DNA of 64,000 nucleotides from Fibrobacter sp. UWB4 (GCF_002210345.1 NZ_MWQI01000001.1:744001-808000), one strand, 5' to 3'. Shown: positions 9,586 through 18,634, numbered from the stretch's first letter. The notes: generated by a model from the sequence alone, not told the origin. Translations and numbers: made by a program.

Positions 9586-9705
9586 TTTAGATATCCTAAA
9601 AGCTTTGTGAATGCTATTTGTGTTTTTTTCATATCGTTCTTGCTGATTATTCCGTTTATTATGGTTTATAATAAGTCATTTCGTCCTTTGTTTCAAAGGT
9701 TTTGA
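9586..9705 (+). pseudogene. Possible C-terminal remnant of a membrane acyltransferase or polymerase
   Basis: Directly after the TAG of the acetyltransferase, the same frame stays open to a TGA at 9703-9705. It encodes a hydrophobic helix followed by a basic tail (AICVFFISFLLIIPFIMVYN, then KSFRPLFQRF). There is no start codon or ribosome binding site. It resembles the last membrane segment and cytoplasmic tail of an acyltransferase-3 protein. I read it as a leftover from gene replacement within the locus, but it is short and chance cannot be ruled out. Confidence 0.35.
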
Positions 9706-9710
9706 TTTGT

Positions 9711-11009
9711 ATGCTAAAAATTCTCATCAATTCGTACACATGTTGCCCTGATATGGGTTCTGAACAGGGTATGGGCTGGAACTGGATCACGTCTCTTGCT
9801 CGACATTGTGTATTATTTGTGATTACTGAAGGTGAATACCGTCCGCAAATTGAAGCTTGGCTTGCTGATTCTAAAAATGCAGAATTGGCTCGAGATATGC
9901 ATTTTTATTGGAATCCTATAGGGCTAAATGAATCCGAAAGTCAAAGGATTCGTAAAATGTGCTGGAATCAAGGGGACTGGCGCTTTTATAAGTTCTATAA
10001 AAAATGGCAGAAGAAAACCGCGAAAATTGCTGAAGCTATTTGCAAAAAAGAGAAAATTGATATACTGCATCAGCTGAATATGATTGGATTCCGCGAACCT
10101 GGTTATTTGTGGCTGGTTTCCAAGAAAACTGGTATCCCATTTGTGTGGGGGCCGATTGGTGGCTTAAAACAGTTCCCTCTTGCTTATGCAAGTGGTGCTG
10201 GCTTGAAAATGCGGGTGTTCAACTTCGTAAAAAACAAGATTAACAGTTGGCAGATAGCGTATGATAAGCGAGTTTCTGCTGCGCTGCACCAAGCATCTTT
10301 GCTGATTTCGTCTATTCCTGATAGCTATAATGCTATTAAGAAGTATCACAATTTGGAGTCTGTTGTTATTCCTGAAACGGGGTGCTTCTCGAATGAATTT
10401 TTGGATAATTTCCAAGGGCGTTTTAAAGGATCGCCTTTGGAAATATTATGGGTTGGAAAGTTTGACTTTAGAAAAAGGTTAGATATAGCCTTAAAATCAA
10501 TTGCTAAACTTTCATCAGATGTGAACGTCCGTTTAAAGGTTTGTGGCTCGGGAAGCGAAAATCAAATTTTTGCGGCGGAACAGTTGGCTTTGAATTTGAA
10601 AATTCAGGATCGTGTTGATTTTAAGGGAGCGTGTTCGCATGATACAATTGTAGATTTAATGAAAAAGTCTGATTTGTTTTTCTTCACTTCTGTAAGTGAG
10701 GATACATCTACTGTCGTTCTTGAAGCTATTAGTTGTAGCTTGCCTATATTGTGTTTTGATGCTTGTGGAATGTCTGCTGTTGTTGATGATTCGGTAGGAA
10801 TGAAAATTCCTTTGACGAATCCTGAACAGTCAATAAATGATTTTGCGCAAGCGATAACCCATCTGTACAACGATAGAGAAAAATTAGCGAAACTCTCTGC
10901 TAATTGCCATAAGCGTGCTGTAGAATTGTCGTGGGAAAACAAAGCGTTGCAAGTGCTGGAGCTGTATAAGAGTGCTGTTCTTACTTCAAAAAACGATACA
11001 CCCGACTAA
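9711..11009 (+). CDS. Glycosyltransferase family 4
   Basis: 432 residues from the ATG at 9711. The start KILINSYTCCPDMGSEQGMGWNW is the glycine-rich N-terminal loop seen in many GT4 enzymes. GPIGGLKQFPLAYA near residue 150 and PLEILWVGKFDFRKRLDIALKS near 245 are typical, and FFFTSVSEDTSTVVLEAISC near residues 325-345 holds the EX7E-like site. It is the last glycosyltransferase of the AT-rich block and has no gene directly behind it. It follows the possible remnant at 9586-9705 by five bases. Confidence 0.87.
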   Translation: MLKILINSYTCCPDMGSEQGMGWNWITSLARHCVLFVITEGEYRPQIEAWLADSKNAELARDMHFYWNPIGLNESESQRIRKMCWNQGDWRFYKFYKKWQKKTAKIAEAICKKEKIDILHQLNMIGFREPGYLWLVSKKTGIPFVWGPIGGLKQFPLAYASGAGLKMRVFNFVKNKINSWQIAYDKRVSAALHQASLLISSIPDSYNAIKKYHNLESVVIPETGCFSNEFLDNFQGRFKGSPLEILWVGKFDFRKRLDIALKSIAKLSSDVNVRLKVCGSGSENQIFAAEQLALNLKIQDRVDFKGACSHDTIVDLMKKSDLFFFTSVSEDTSTVVLEAISCSLPILCFDACGMSAVVDDSVGMKIPLTNPEQSINDFAQAITHLYNDREKLAKLSANCHKRAVELSWENKALQVLELYKSAVLTSKNDTPD

Positions 11010-11055
11010 GTTTGGCATAACGGGCTGATTACTTTGTTTAGTCAAATTCCCGCCT

Positions 11056-11471
11056 TCAATGCTGTGATTCTTCACAAGCGAAATTATTTTTTGTCAATGC
11101 ATCTCTGCGCTTTTGAATTTCTTCCAGGGAAATGCCCGAAATGGAGGAAATTTCTTCATCGGTCAATTTCCCATTTGCGAGCATTCCATCGACCATTTCG
11201 AGCTTGGCTTCTGCTCCCCTTCTTCTTTGTTTTCGTGAAGGTCAAATTCATAAGTCATATACTTGCTCCTTATGAGAGTGTCATCCTTGTAAAAAGATAC
11301 TTGGTCGTTGATAGTTTGAGTTTCATGGGTGTCCGCGTTCATGGTCGCGAAATATTTCATGTACGCCCGAACAACCGGATTAGTGAAGTCCTTGTACTTT
11401 TGCAAATATATAAAAAAGCGGAATCTTGTAAATTTTGCAACCAACCGTTTGCAAAAAACTTCATTTTGCAA
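11056..11471 (-). pseudogene. Decayed PD-(D/E)XK nuclease / Rpn-family transposase-like gene
   Basis: On the minus strand, a frame ending near 11165 encodes KDFTNPVVRAYMKYFATMN, a KDDTLIRSKYMTYEFDLHENK segment and then an unlikely tail. In another frame the sequence continues sensibly as KLEMVDGMLANGKLTDEEIS, followed by ISGISLEEIQKRRDA, to a TGA at 11056-11058. A single indel near 11210 joins the two. The pattern is that of the C terminus of Rpn/TIGR01784-type recombination-promoting nucleases, which end in a helical linker and a small helix-turn-helix-like domain. The nuclease core is missing. This remnant fills most of the gap between 11010 and 11550. Confidence 0.6.
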
Positions 11472-11550
11472 ACTAAAGAATTACAACAAAAAGAGTTTAC
11501 AAAAAGGTTACAGTAAGCTATCTTTGTAATCACGGAATTGGGTTTATTCT

Positions 11551-12276
11551 ATGATTTGCATCAGAAACTTAAATCTCCTCTGTAGTCGAGCTGAACTTGC
11601 AAACCTTCCCGAGGGCAAGCTGTTAATCAACACGATTAACGCGTTTTCGTACAACAACGCCCGTCGAGACGTCTTGTTTGAAGAAGCTCTGACCAAAGGC
11701 GATGTGTTAATTCCCGATGGTATTAGCATTGTCCGCGTGTGTAAGTTCCTTAATGGCAAATCACGCCCCAAGGAACGCATTGCTGGGTGGGACCTCTTTG
11801 TTCACGAAATGCAACGCCTAAATGAAAAGGGGGGCAAGGTGATGTTTCTGGGTTCCAGCGAAAAGGTTCTGAAGCTCATTCGCCAAAAAGCCGCTATCGT
11901 GTACCCGAATCTGGAAGTTGTTACTTATTCTCCGCCGTATAAGCCCCAGTTCACGGTCGAGGACGACTTGAACATGGTCAAGGCGATTAACGATGCAAAC
12001 CCGGATTTGCTATGGATTGGCATGACCGCCCCCAAGCAAGAAAAATGGGCTTATGCCAACTGGGATCGCCTGAATATCCACTGCCATGTCGGGACTGTAG
12101 GCGCGGTTTTCGATTTCTTTGCGGGGACGTACAAACGCGCCCCGATGATTTGGCAAAGGCTTGGCTTGGAATGGCTTTACCGTCTTTTAAAGGAACCTCG
12201 CCGAATGTGGCGCCGCTACATAATTGGTAATTTGATGTTTTGTGTGCTCGTGTTCCGGGAAAAGCTAGGGTTTTGA
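11551..12276 (+). CDS. WecG/TagA/CpsF family glycosyltransferase
   Basis: 241 residues, full length for the GT26 family (PF03808). Diagnostic segments are LLINTINAFSYNNA, then DVLIPDGISIVRVCKFLNG near residue 52 with the catalytic Asp of the PDG motif, RIAGWDLF, VMFLGSSEKVLKLI, and WIGMTAPKQEKWAYANWDRL near 155 with the conserved PKQE, plus GAVFDFFAGTYKRAP. These enzymes transfer N-acetyl-mannosamine (or its uronic acid) onto lipid-linked GlcNAc. It starts the less AT-rich part of the locus and is followed after 54 bases by the Wzc-like kinase gene. Confidence 0.9.
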   Translation: MICIRNLNLLCSRAELANLPEGKLLINTINAFSYNNARRDVLFEEALTKGDVLIPDGISIVRVCKFLNGKSRPKERIAGWDLFVHEMQRLNEKGGKVMFLGSSEKVLKLIRQKAAIVYPNLEVVTYSPPYKPQFTVEDDLNMVKAINDANPDLLWIGMTAPKQEKWAYANWDRLNIHCHVGTVGAVFDFFAGTYKRAPMIWQRLGLEWLYRLLKEPRRMWRRYIIGNLMFCVLVFREKLGF

Positions 12277-12330
12277 CGGCTTGTCGTGCTCTCGATTCTT
12301 CTTCTTTGTTATATTGCAAGGTATAACTAG

Positions 12331-14499
12331 TTGGATCAAAATTTTATGACAGTTACACCGAATAATAAACAGCAGAATCCGCAGCAGCCTTTCTTTATGC
12401 AAGTTAACACGGGAGATTCTTTCGATTTGCTAGGCAATATTTTGCGTCATTGGAAGCTTGTGGCGGTGTTGTCAATTGTTGGACTTTTGGCAGGTACAGT
12501 TGCTTCTCGCTATGTTCGCGATTCCTTCGATAACAAGACGATGCTCCAGCTCGATACGAAGTCCAAGAGCGGCAAGGCTGTTTCTGATTTTGGTGACTTG
12601 TTCGATGCTAAGAGTCCGGCGGTTGCCGAGATTCACTTGATAAAGAGCTTGAGCGTTCTGATGCCGGTGGTGGAGCAGCTGCATCTGAACTATATGGCAG
12701 AGCCGCAAGGGATTGTGGATAGGCTCATGCGCCGTGAAGGCCGTATGGACCTGGATCTTTTTGAACCGCCTAAAGCGGGCATGCTCGGGATTGATAAAAA
12801 AGACGAAAAGTGGATTGCCGTGGTCCGGTCGCAGGATACATACGAACTTTTCTCGCCGATGGGGCAGAGTCTTGTCGTGGGTAAAGTCGGAGAGACGTAC
12901 CGCATACCGATGGGTGCGGATTCTGTCGCGATTTGCGTCAGGGCTTTTTCTGCTGAACCGGGGCAGTCGTTCCGTTTGTTCAGGTCCTCGGTCCTGAGTG
13001 TTGCTGAAGGTTTGCAGGCGGCGATTAACGCTTACGAAAAGGAAAAGAATTCGAATATCCTGGAAATTTCGTATTCCGGTCGCTATCCGGATCGCGTCGC
13101 CGATGTGCTTAATGCCGTTGCGCAGGCCTATGTGCGCCAGAATGTCGAGATGCGCAGTGCCGAAGCCGAAAAGTCCCTGGAATTTCTGGAAGAACAGCTT
13201 CCTTCTATCAAGGCTAAGCTGGATTCCTCGGAACGTCTGTTGACAAACTATCGCAATAAGATGGGGACTGTCGATCTCGGTGCCGAAGCGAAGGGAACTC
13301 TTGAACGTCAGGTCGAACTCAAGACGCAGTTGCTCTCGTTGCAGCAGCAGTACCAGGAAAAGGCTCGCTTGTTTAAAGAAGATCACCCGGCGATGCAGGC
13401 TCTTTTGCAGCAGCAGCAACGCTTGAACCGCGAAATCGGTAAAGAAGAAAGCAAGACCAAGAAACTGCCGATCACCCAGCAAGATGTGCTGAAGTTGCAG
13501 CAGGATGTGGAGATCAATAACCAGCTTTATACGTCGGTTTTGAACAACATCCAGCAGTTGCGCGTGGTTCGTGCAAGCGAAATCGGTAACGTGCGCGTCG
13601 TGGATCCGGCCTATATTCATGAAAAACCGTCCAAGCCCAACCGCAAAAAGATTATGGCTGCGGGCCTTGGCGGAGGTTTTGCGTTCAGCGTTGTCTTGAT
13701 ATATCTCCTGCATCTCATCGGTGGTCGAGGAGTGGGGTCCTCTTCAGAAATCGAGCGCGAGACGGGCGTGAGTGTCTACGCCAAGATTCCCAAGACGCAA
13801 ATCAGCCGTAAGCTGCCGGGCGTTAACGACAAACGCTTTATTCTGGCTAAGGCCGATGCCGAAGACATTGCGATCGAGAAGGTACGTACGCTCCGCACGG
13901 CGCTAGAGTTCTCGTTCCTCGAAGAGGGTGGGCGGGTGCTCATGGTGACGGGTATCGTTCCCGGTGCGGGCAAGTCCTTTGTTTCGCTGAACTTGGCTTA
14001 TCTGTTTGCTAAACAAAATAAGCGAGTTCTGTTTGTTGATGCCGACCTGCGCAAGTCACGCCTTTCGCACATGCGCGAAAAGGGTGTTTCGGATATCTTG
14101 ATCAATAACGGCAAGCTGGAAGATCTCGTTGTTGATATGGGTGAGGGCTTTTTCTTCTTGCCTAAGGGGTCCCGTGCGCCGAACCCAGGCGAAATGGTGA
14201 GTTCCAGGGCCTTTGCCGAACTCATTGACGAATGCAAGTCTAAGTACGACGTTGTCGTGATAGATACGCCGCCAAATTCGCTCGTTTCTGATGCCCAGTC
14301 AATTGCTAAGTTGGCCGATTTTGGACTGATTGTCATCGAATACAAGAAGCATTCCATGGATGAGATCCAGGACGTTATAGACCAGCTCAGCATCGCAAAG
14401 CTTGACAAGAAGGCTATCGTTCTGAACCAGTGCTTGCAGGACGGTCTTGGCTATGGGTACGATTACCGTTATCGCTACGACGAAATAAAGAAATCGTAG
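12331..14499 (+). CDS. wzc: Wzc-like polysaccharide co-polymerase and tyrosine autokinase
   Basis: 722 residues if read from the TTG at 12331, which has AAGGT at 12318-12322 well placed; the ATG at 12346 would put that site too far away. Domains in order are a Wzz-type N-terminal region with the first membrane helix (LVAVLSIVGLLAGTVASRY, about 50), a periplasmic coiled coil (270-400), a second membrane helix near 450, and a cytoplasmic BY-kinase. The kinase has Walker A (PGAGKS, about 544-549), Walker A' (VDAD, 569-572) and Walker B (VVVIDTPP, D645). The C terminus ends in a tyrosine cluster (YGYDYRYRYDE), the usual autophosphorylation tail. It should control chain length and export of the locus's polysaccharide. 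Its stop is one base from the convergent mntP stop. Confidence 0.93.
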   Translation: MDQNFMTVTPNNKQQNPQQPFFMQVNTGDSFDLLGNILRHWKLVAVLSIVGLLAGTVASRYVRDSFDNKTMLQLDTKSKSGKAVSDFGDLFDAKSPAVAEIHLIKSLSVLMPVVEQLHLNYMAEPQGIVDRLMRREGRMDLDLFEPPKAGMLGIDKKDEKWIAVVRSQDTYELFSPMGQSLVVGKVGETYRIPMGADSVAICVRAFSAEPGQSFRLFRSSVLSVAEGLQAAINAYEKEKNSNILEISYSGRYPDRVADVLNAVAQAYVRQNVEMRSAEAEKSLEFLEEQLPSIKAKLDSSERLLTNYRNKMGTVDLGAEAKGTLERQVELKTQLLSLQQQYQEKARLFKEDHPAMQALLQQQQRLNREIGKEESKTKKLPITQQDVLKLQQDVEINNQLYTSVLNNIQQLRVVRASEIGNVRVVDPAYIHEKPSKPNRKKIMAAGLGGGFAFSVVLIYLLHLIGGRGVGSSSEIERETGVSVYAKIPKTQISRKLPGVNDKRFILAKADAEDIAIEKVRTLRTALEFSFLEEGGRVLMVTGIVPGAGKSFVSLNLAYLFAKQNKRVLFVDADLRKSRLSHMREKGVSDILINNGKLEDLVVDMGEGFFFLPKGSRAPNPGEMVSSRAFAELIDECKSKYDVVVIDTPPNSLVSDAQSIAKLADFGLIVIEYKKHSMDEIQDVIDQLSIAKLDKKAIVLNQCLQDGLGYGYDYRYRYDEIKKS

Positions 14500-14500
14500 T

Positions 14501-15049
14501 CTACACAAACATCTTCACGCCAATGGCAATGAGTATAATCCCGGCAATGAATTCCGGGATTTTTGTTTTGAACCGCTTGGAGGCGTGGCGCCCGATTTCA
14601 AAGCCGATAACGCCCATTGCAAAACTAGCGATTGCAATAGCGGATGTTGCAAAAATCATGTTCGCGTTCAGGAATGCAAACGAAATCCCGACCGCAAACG
14701 CATCAATGCTTGTTGCAATCGACAATAGCAGGATGTTCATGAGGCTCAGGTGTGCGCAGGAGGTTGTTGCTTCTCCGCCCCGAATTGCGCCCCAGATCAT
14801 ACGGGCGCCCAAAATGCAGAGAATCGCGCATGCAATTGGAGTGCCCACCGCATTGAACCAGCGCTCGGCAAAACAGCCTAGGAAATACCCGAGAAGCGTC
14901 ATGCCGCCTTGAAAAACGCCAAAAGAAACCGCCTGGAGCACTGCGCGCGAACGCTTGATGCCCGATTTGCAAAGACCGGTCGAAATGGCGACCGCAAAGC
15001 AGTCCATCGCTTCGACAATCGCGATAATGATAATCTCTATAGTGCTCAT
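14501..15049 (-). CDS. mntP: MntP-family manganese efflux pump
   Basis: 182 residues with six hydrophobic helices and the internal duplication of the MntP (DUF204) family. The two halves carry the matching motifs EAMDCFAVAIS (Asp16) and TSIDAFAVGISFAF, whose aspartates are the ion-binding residues known for the family. It exports Mn2+ across the inner membrane. No manganese (yybP-ykoY) riboswitch could be recognised in the short upstream region. The gene converges on the Wzc gene with one base between stops. Confidence 0.92.
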   Translation of the reverse strand: MSTIEIIIIAIVEAMDCFAVAISTGLCKSGIKRSRAVLQAVSFGVFQGGMTLLGYFLGCFAERWFNAVGTPIACAILCILGARMIWGAIRGGEATTSCAHLSLMNILLLSIATSIDAFAVGISFAFLNANMIFATSAIAIASFAMGVIGFEIGRHASKRFKTKIPEFIAGIILIAIGVKMFV

Positions 15050-15121
15050 GAAAAGTCGCTTTTAAAAAAATGCGAAAAACGCCATCAAAAATAAAAAAAT
15101 ATATTGTATAATAATTTAGTT

Positions 15122-15212
15122 CTTAGTCAATGGTCATTAGTCTTTAGTGATTAATTGCGGCAAAGCTGCCAAGTTTTAAACTAATAACTAGTGACTGATA
15201 ACTAGTGACTAT
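15122..15212. repeat. Inverted pair of 7-bp-period arrays around a small hairpin
   Basis: The left arm reads in sevens as TTAGTCA ATGGTCA and then TTAGTCT TTAGTGA. The right arm reads ACTAATA ACTAGTG and then ACTGATA ACTAGTG. The right arm is roughly the inverse of the left. Between them is the hairpin GCGGCAAAGCTGCC. The right arm ends three bases before the ATG at 15215. Confidence 0.8.
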
Positions 15213-15214
15213 TT

Positions 15215-16474
15215 ATGAACAACAAAGTCGTTACTATAGTTTTTATTGGGTTGTGCTTGTTGCTCCTGCTTTCTGTGGGTGGCTCGTTTTGGGATGGCTC
15301 CTTTGACCTTATTTTGCATAATAGCGGTAACTGGAAATCTCCGAAGACGCATTTCATTTTCTGGATCGGCATGTCGCAGGCGGGCGTTTTGCTTTCGGCT
15401 TTCTTGCTTATCATGAAGGTTAAAATCCATCGCCGCACGTCGCTTCTGCTCGAACTGAGTTCACTTTGCAGTCTGGTCGTTGCCTTTGTTCTATCGCTTG
15501 TTTATTCCCGATCCATCCAAATGAATGGCTATGTCCATAGCGATGTTTATAGCATTGGCATTGTCGGCTTTATGTCGCTCCTTTTTTTCGTGACGCATCT
15601 TGTGGCGGCAGACAGTGCCGAGGATGTCGCTCTCTGTAAGGAACTTGCCAAAATCAGGCGGCCTCTCGCATGGATTATTCTCCCGACGGTGTTCTGGGTG
15701 GTGTCTGAATTTGCCTTGGATTTCGCGCGTCACGAAAATTCTATTTGGCAGGGTGCGTTCTTCCCGCTGTATGTGGTGGCGATTGTCTTTTACATGGGCC
15801 TTGCAAGTTCGATTGCGCTCCTTTCATTCGAAAACTACTACAACCGCATGATCGAGCGTTTCCTCATGCTTTGCAGCTGGTTTGTGTCGCTGTTGTTCCT
15901 TTGGCTTATTCTTTTGAAGGGTGAGGGGAGCTTGTCTGCTTTTGTCTTTGCTTGCGCGATTCCGCAACTGATGCTTTTTTTATCCGTGCGTGAAAATCTC
16001 TGGGGGCGATTGCTTGTTGTCTCGAGTATTTTATTTGGAGTATTGCTGAAGTGCGACTTCGTTGTGAACCATAATGATTACCATTTCTTTTCAAACGCGA
16101 CATTTGCTAATGCTAGCCTTATGTTTGCTTGCGGAACGCTTTTTGTCGCCATTTTCTTTGGTGTACGTTTTTTGCTTTCGCGGTTCTTCGAAAACGATGA
16201 AATATTGATGGGCGAGGAAAGCGATAGTTCTGATGGCGAGGTCGTTGAAGTCGATGAAAAGAGGTATTACTCGCCGTTCTCGGCTCCTGAATTCAAGGTG
16301 GTGCGCCTGCCTGTGCTGTGCGGGGTTCTTGCGGCTGTCGCGTATGGCTTTTTCAGTTCGGACTGGATTGTTCTTGCCGGGCCATTTGGCGCCTATGTCA
16401 GTTGCCTGCTTGTTAGCTTACAGCCTTTTGTTCGTTTTGCTTTTTCCAGAAAACGTCAGGGAGGTCGCAAATGA
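15215..16474 (+). CDS. NrfD/ActC-like integral membrane protein (orphan)
   Basis: 419 residues with about ten membrane segments. The stretch HFIFWIGMSQAGVLLSAFLL near residue 45, followed by basic residues, resembles the quinone-site helix of NrfD/PsrC/ActC proteins (GISHAGTLISA in typical members), and later helices have similar spacing. In that family the His is part of the quinone pocket; here Gln takes its place. No iron-sulfur, molybdopterin or cytochrome subunit lies nearby, so an electron-transfer complex is not evident. A C-terminal acidic linker near 330-350 precedes two last helices. The start codon directly follows a repeat array and has no ribosome binding site. The family call is tentative. 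Confidence 0.45.
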   Translation: MNNKVVTIVFIGLCLLLLLSVGGSFWDGSFDLILHNSGNWKSPKTHFIFWIGMSQAGVLLSAFLLIMKVKIHRRTSLLLELSSLCSLVVAFVLSLVYSRSIQMNGYVHSDVYSIGIVGFMSLLFFVTHLVAADSAEDVALCKELAKIRRPLAWIILPTVFWVVSEFALDFARHENSIWQGAFFPLYVVAIVFYMGLASSIALLSFENYYNRMIERFLMLCSWFVSLLFLWLILLKGEGSLSAFVFACAIPQLMLFLSVRENLWGRLLVVSSILFGVLLKCDFVVNHNDYHFFSNATFANASLMFACGTLFVAIFFGVRFLLSRFFENDEILMGEESDSSDGEVVEVDEKRYYSPFSAPEFKVVRLPVLCGVLAAVAYGFFSSDWIVLAGPFGAYVSCLLVSLQPFVRFAFSRKRQGGRK

Positions 16475-16914
16475 GTACGTTTGCCAATGCCGTCGCTTGC
16501 CTCCTCTGCCTTATTTTTGCGGCATTCCTTTGGAAAATGAAGGGTATGCTGCGTGTCACGCTTGTGATGTTCTTCGTTGTCATGATAAGCTGTCTTTATA
16601 CGGCGTTTGCCGGGGACCTTGCGGTTCCGACGATGGAAAATTATCCGTTCCGCATGGTGGCGCTCACGTTCTGCGTCTTTACGACGGGGCTTAGGGAAAA
16701 TCGCAGACGTTTTATGGTCTTGGCGCAGACTTTCTGGCTCTGGGTCGAGCTTGTCGGGAATGTGTCGCTTTCTCAAGCGGGGTTAGAGGCTCCGTGGATT
16801 CGTCTGGCCGCTATTGCCGGAATCGCGCTTGGGTGTAGCTTTATGGCCCGAATTTCTAGGGAAATCGAGTTCGGGCTCATTGTCCTTTGGATGGCTGTCT
16901 GGATGTTCTTCTAG
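16471..16914 (+). CDS. Small integral membrane protein of unknown function
   Basis: 147 residues with four or five hydrophobic segments and little else. It overlaps the preceding NrfD-like gene by four bases (ATGA), so the two are translationally coupled and probably form one membrane complex. Charged residues cluster in a loop near residue 73 (LRENRRR). I do not recognise the family. Its 3' end overlaps the convergent phosphodiesterase gene by four bases. Confidence 0.7.
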   Translation: MSTFANAVACLLCLIFAAFLWKMKGMLRVTLVMFFVVMISCLYTAFAGDLAVPTMENYPFRMVALTFCVFTTGLRENRRRFMVLAQTFWLWVELVGNVSLSQAGLEAPWIRLAAIAGIALGCSFMARISREIEFGLIVLWMAVWMFF

Positions 16915-18605
16915 GAAATATGATTGTAAGTGACTTTGTTTGAAAGTCTCTTCTCGAATTCTTCCTTAGATAACGGCTTGTCGAAAATGAACCCTTGGAT
17001 TATGGGGCATTTTGCGTTTTGCAAAAAGTCAAGCTGCTTGGTGTTTTCAACGCCTTCTGCGACTACTTCAAGATTCAGCTCGTTAATCATATTGACCATG
17101 TTTTTGATGACGACTTCATCATGGTGCGATTCGTCACCGATATGGTCGAGGAGCGATTTGTCGAGCTTGATGACATTGACATTCAGGTCCTTTATGGCCG
17201 TGAATGTCGAATAGCCTGTACCAAAGTCGTCTATGGAAACGGAAATCCCGTTCTGGCGTAAATCGTCCACAAATTTTTGCATGGCGACCTTGTCTTCGTA
17301 ATTCGATGATTCGGTAATCTCGATTTCGATGTACCTGCTGTCAATCCTATATTCCTTCATGATTTTCAGAATGTTTTCAGTCAGGTGCGTATTGGCTAGA
17401 TGGAGCCTCGAAAAGTTGGAGGATACGCGGACCGGTTCAAAGCCTGCATCAATCCAGGAACGAATGTCTTCGCAAACCTTGCGGAATACGTAAAAGTCGA
17501 GCTGGCAGATGGACGCTTCTTTTTCAAGAATGGGTAAAAATTCGCTTGGAGGGATTATTTTCCCATTGCGGTTCCAGCGTACAAGGGCTTCGCATCCGCA
17601 GAGCTTTTGGTCGTTTACGGAAACTTTTGGCTGATAGTAAACGATAAATTCCTTACGTTCGAGCGCGTCATGGAAAAGCGATGAAATTTCCTTTTCGTGG
17701 TAGACTTCATCGAGCATTCTCTTAGCAAAGTAAACGACATCGTTTCCAGGATGAACTCTGGATTCGTTCAGGGCGACTGAGCTGCAGTGCATGATTTCGT
17801 TCATGGAATCGCCCTGCTGGATGTCATAGACGCCGATGCGGCTTTGGATGTTGAGCTGGATTGCCGGGGCCTGAGGCATCGGGACATTCACTTTCATCGA
17901 AGAAAGTGCTTTAATGAACATGTCCCTGTTTTCTTTTCTGACGAGGACGAAAAAGTTGTCTCCACCCAGTCTTGCGATTATTTCATCGTCGTGGCACATG
18001 GCCATGACGGTATGCGTAAAAATGGTTATCCCCTTGTCGCCAACAGCTGGGGATTTGGATTGGTTGATGTATTTGTAGTTCTTGAGGTTAACGAATAGCC
18101 CGCTAAAGTTTTGCAGCTTGTTTTTCGCCTTGAGTTCAATACTGTGGTGTATCAGTTTCGCGGTATTGGGGGCGCCCGTCATCGTATCGGTCTGGCTTGC
18201 GTAATGGACCGCGCTCATGAGCCTGGAACGACCAAGAATGATGAACATGTCGTCGCAAATGAGCTTTACCGCCTGGAGTTCGGGAGGTGTAAACTTGTGG
18301 CTTTTTTTAGCCTTGATTTCGATGGTGACTATGCCGTTTTCACCCGTTCTGTATGTCTGGATGAGTGGCATAGACTCGTAACCATTGGAGTCTTCGTAAA
18401 TCGTTTTTTCGTCGTTCAGGCCGTCTTTGGCTATGATAGAACTTGGGGCAATAAGTTTGAGCTTGATATAACCTATGTTTAGAATATTGCATATTGGGGG
18501 TATAGCAGCACCAATGCGCTTGCTCATTGCCAACATATCAGGTACATTGTCTAAAATTGCATCCCTAAAATCTTTATAAATACTATTGAAAATGACGTAA
18601 TCCAT
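16911..18605 (-). CDS. GGDEF-EAL protein: c-di-GMP phosphodiesterase with degenerate GGDEF
   Basis: 564 residues from the ATG at 18605, with AAGGGG five bases upstream; a GTG six bases earlier falls inside that site. Residues 1-125 look like a GAF-type sensor domain. The GGDEF domain (about 130-290) has GGDNF at 214-218 instead of GGDEF, so diguanylate cyclase activity is unlikely. The EAL domain (about 305-555) keeps EAL (339-341), Asn397, EITE (429-432), DDFG (459-462), the KLDK lysine near 480-483, EGVE (517-520) and Gln537, so hydrolysis of c-di-GMP is expected. No membrane helix is seen, suggesting a cytoplasmic protein. The degenerate GGDEF could bind GTP as an allosteric site. Confidence 0.92.
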   Translation of the reverse strand: MDYVIFNSIYKDFRDAILDNVPDMLAMSKRIGAAIPPICNILNIGYIKLKLIAPSSIIAKDGLNDEKTIYEDSNGYESMPLIQTYRTGENGIVTIEIKAKKSHKFTPPELQAVKLICDDMFIILGRSRLMSAVHYASQTDTMTGAPNTAKLIHHSIELKAKNKLQNFSGLFVNLKNYKYINQSKSPAVGDKGITIFTHTVMAMCHDDEIIARLGGDNFFVLVRKENRDMFIKALSSMKVNVPMPQAPAIQLNIQSRIGVYDIQQGDSMNEIMHCSSVALNESRVHPGNDVVYFAKRMLDEVYHEKEISSLFHDALERKEFIVYYQPKVSVNDQKLCGCEALVRWNRNGKIIPPSEFLPILEKEASICQLDFYVFRKVCEDIRSWIDAGFEPVRVSSNFSRLHLANTHLTENILKIMKEYRIDSRYIEIEITESSNYEDKVAMQKFVDDLRQNGISVSIDDFGTGYSTFTAIKDLNVNVIKLDKSLLDHIGDESHHDEVVIKNMVNMINELNLEVVAEGVENTKQLDFLQNAKCPIIQGFIFDKPLSKEEFEKRLSNKVTYNHIS

Positions 18606-18628
18606 TTTCACCCCTTAAAAGTCCACAT

Positions 18629-18634
18629 ATTATA
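18629..18634 (-). promoter_or_regulatory. Probable -10 element for the GGDEF-EAL gene
   Basis: A perfect TATAAT on the minus strand lies about 24 bases before the start codon, giving a short leader that contains AAGGGG. The -35 region is poor by eye. The remaining upstream sequence to 18735 is AT-rich with no other visible signal. Confidence 0.4.

Noticed and set aside
11034-11516. Plus-strand open frame of 160 codons between the last GT4 gene and the WecG-like gene
   Set aside because: The minus strand of the same region carries recognisable remnants of a transposase-family protein; the plus-strand frame is its shadow.
14500-15214. Manganese riboswitch in front of mntP
   Set aside because: The upstream region on the minus strand is AT-rich and holds a repeat element; no yybP-ykoY core could be seen.
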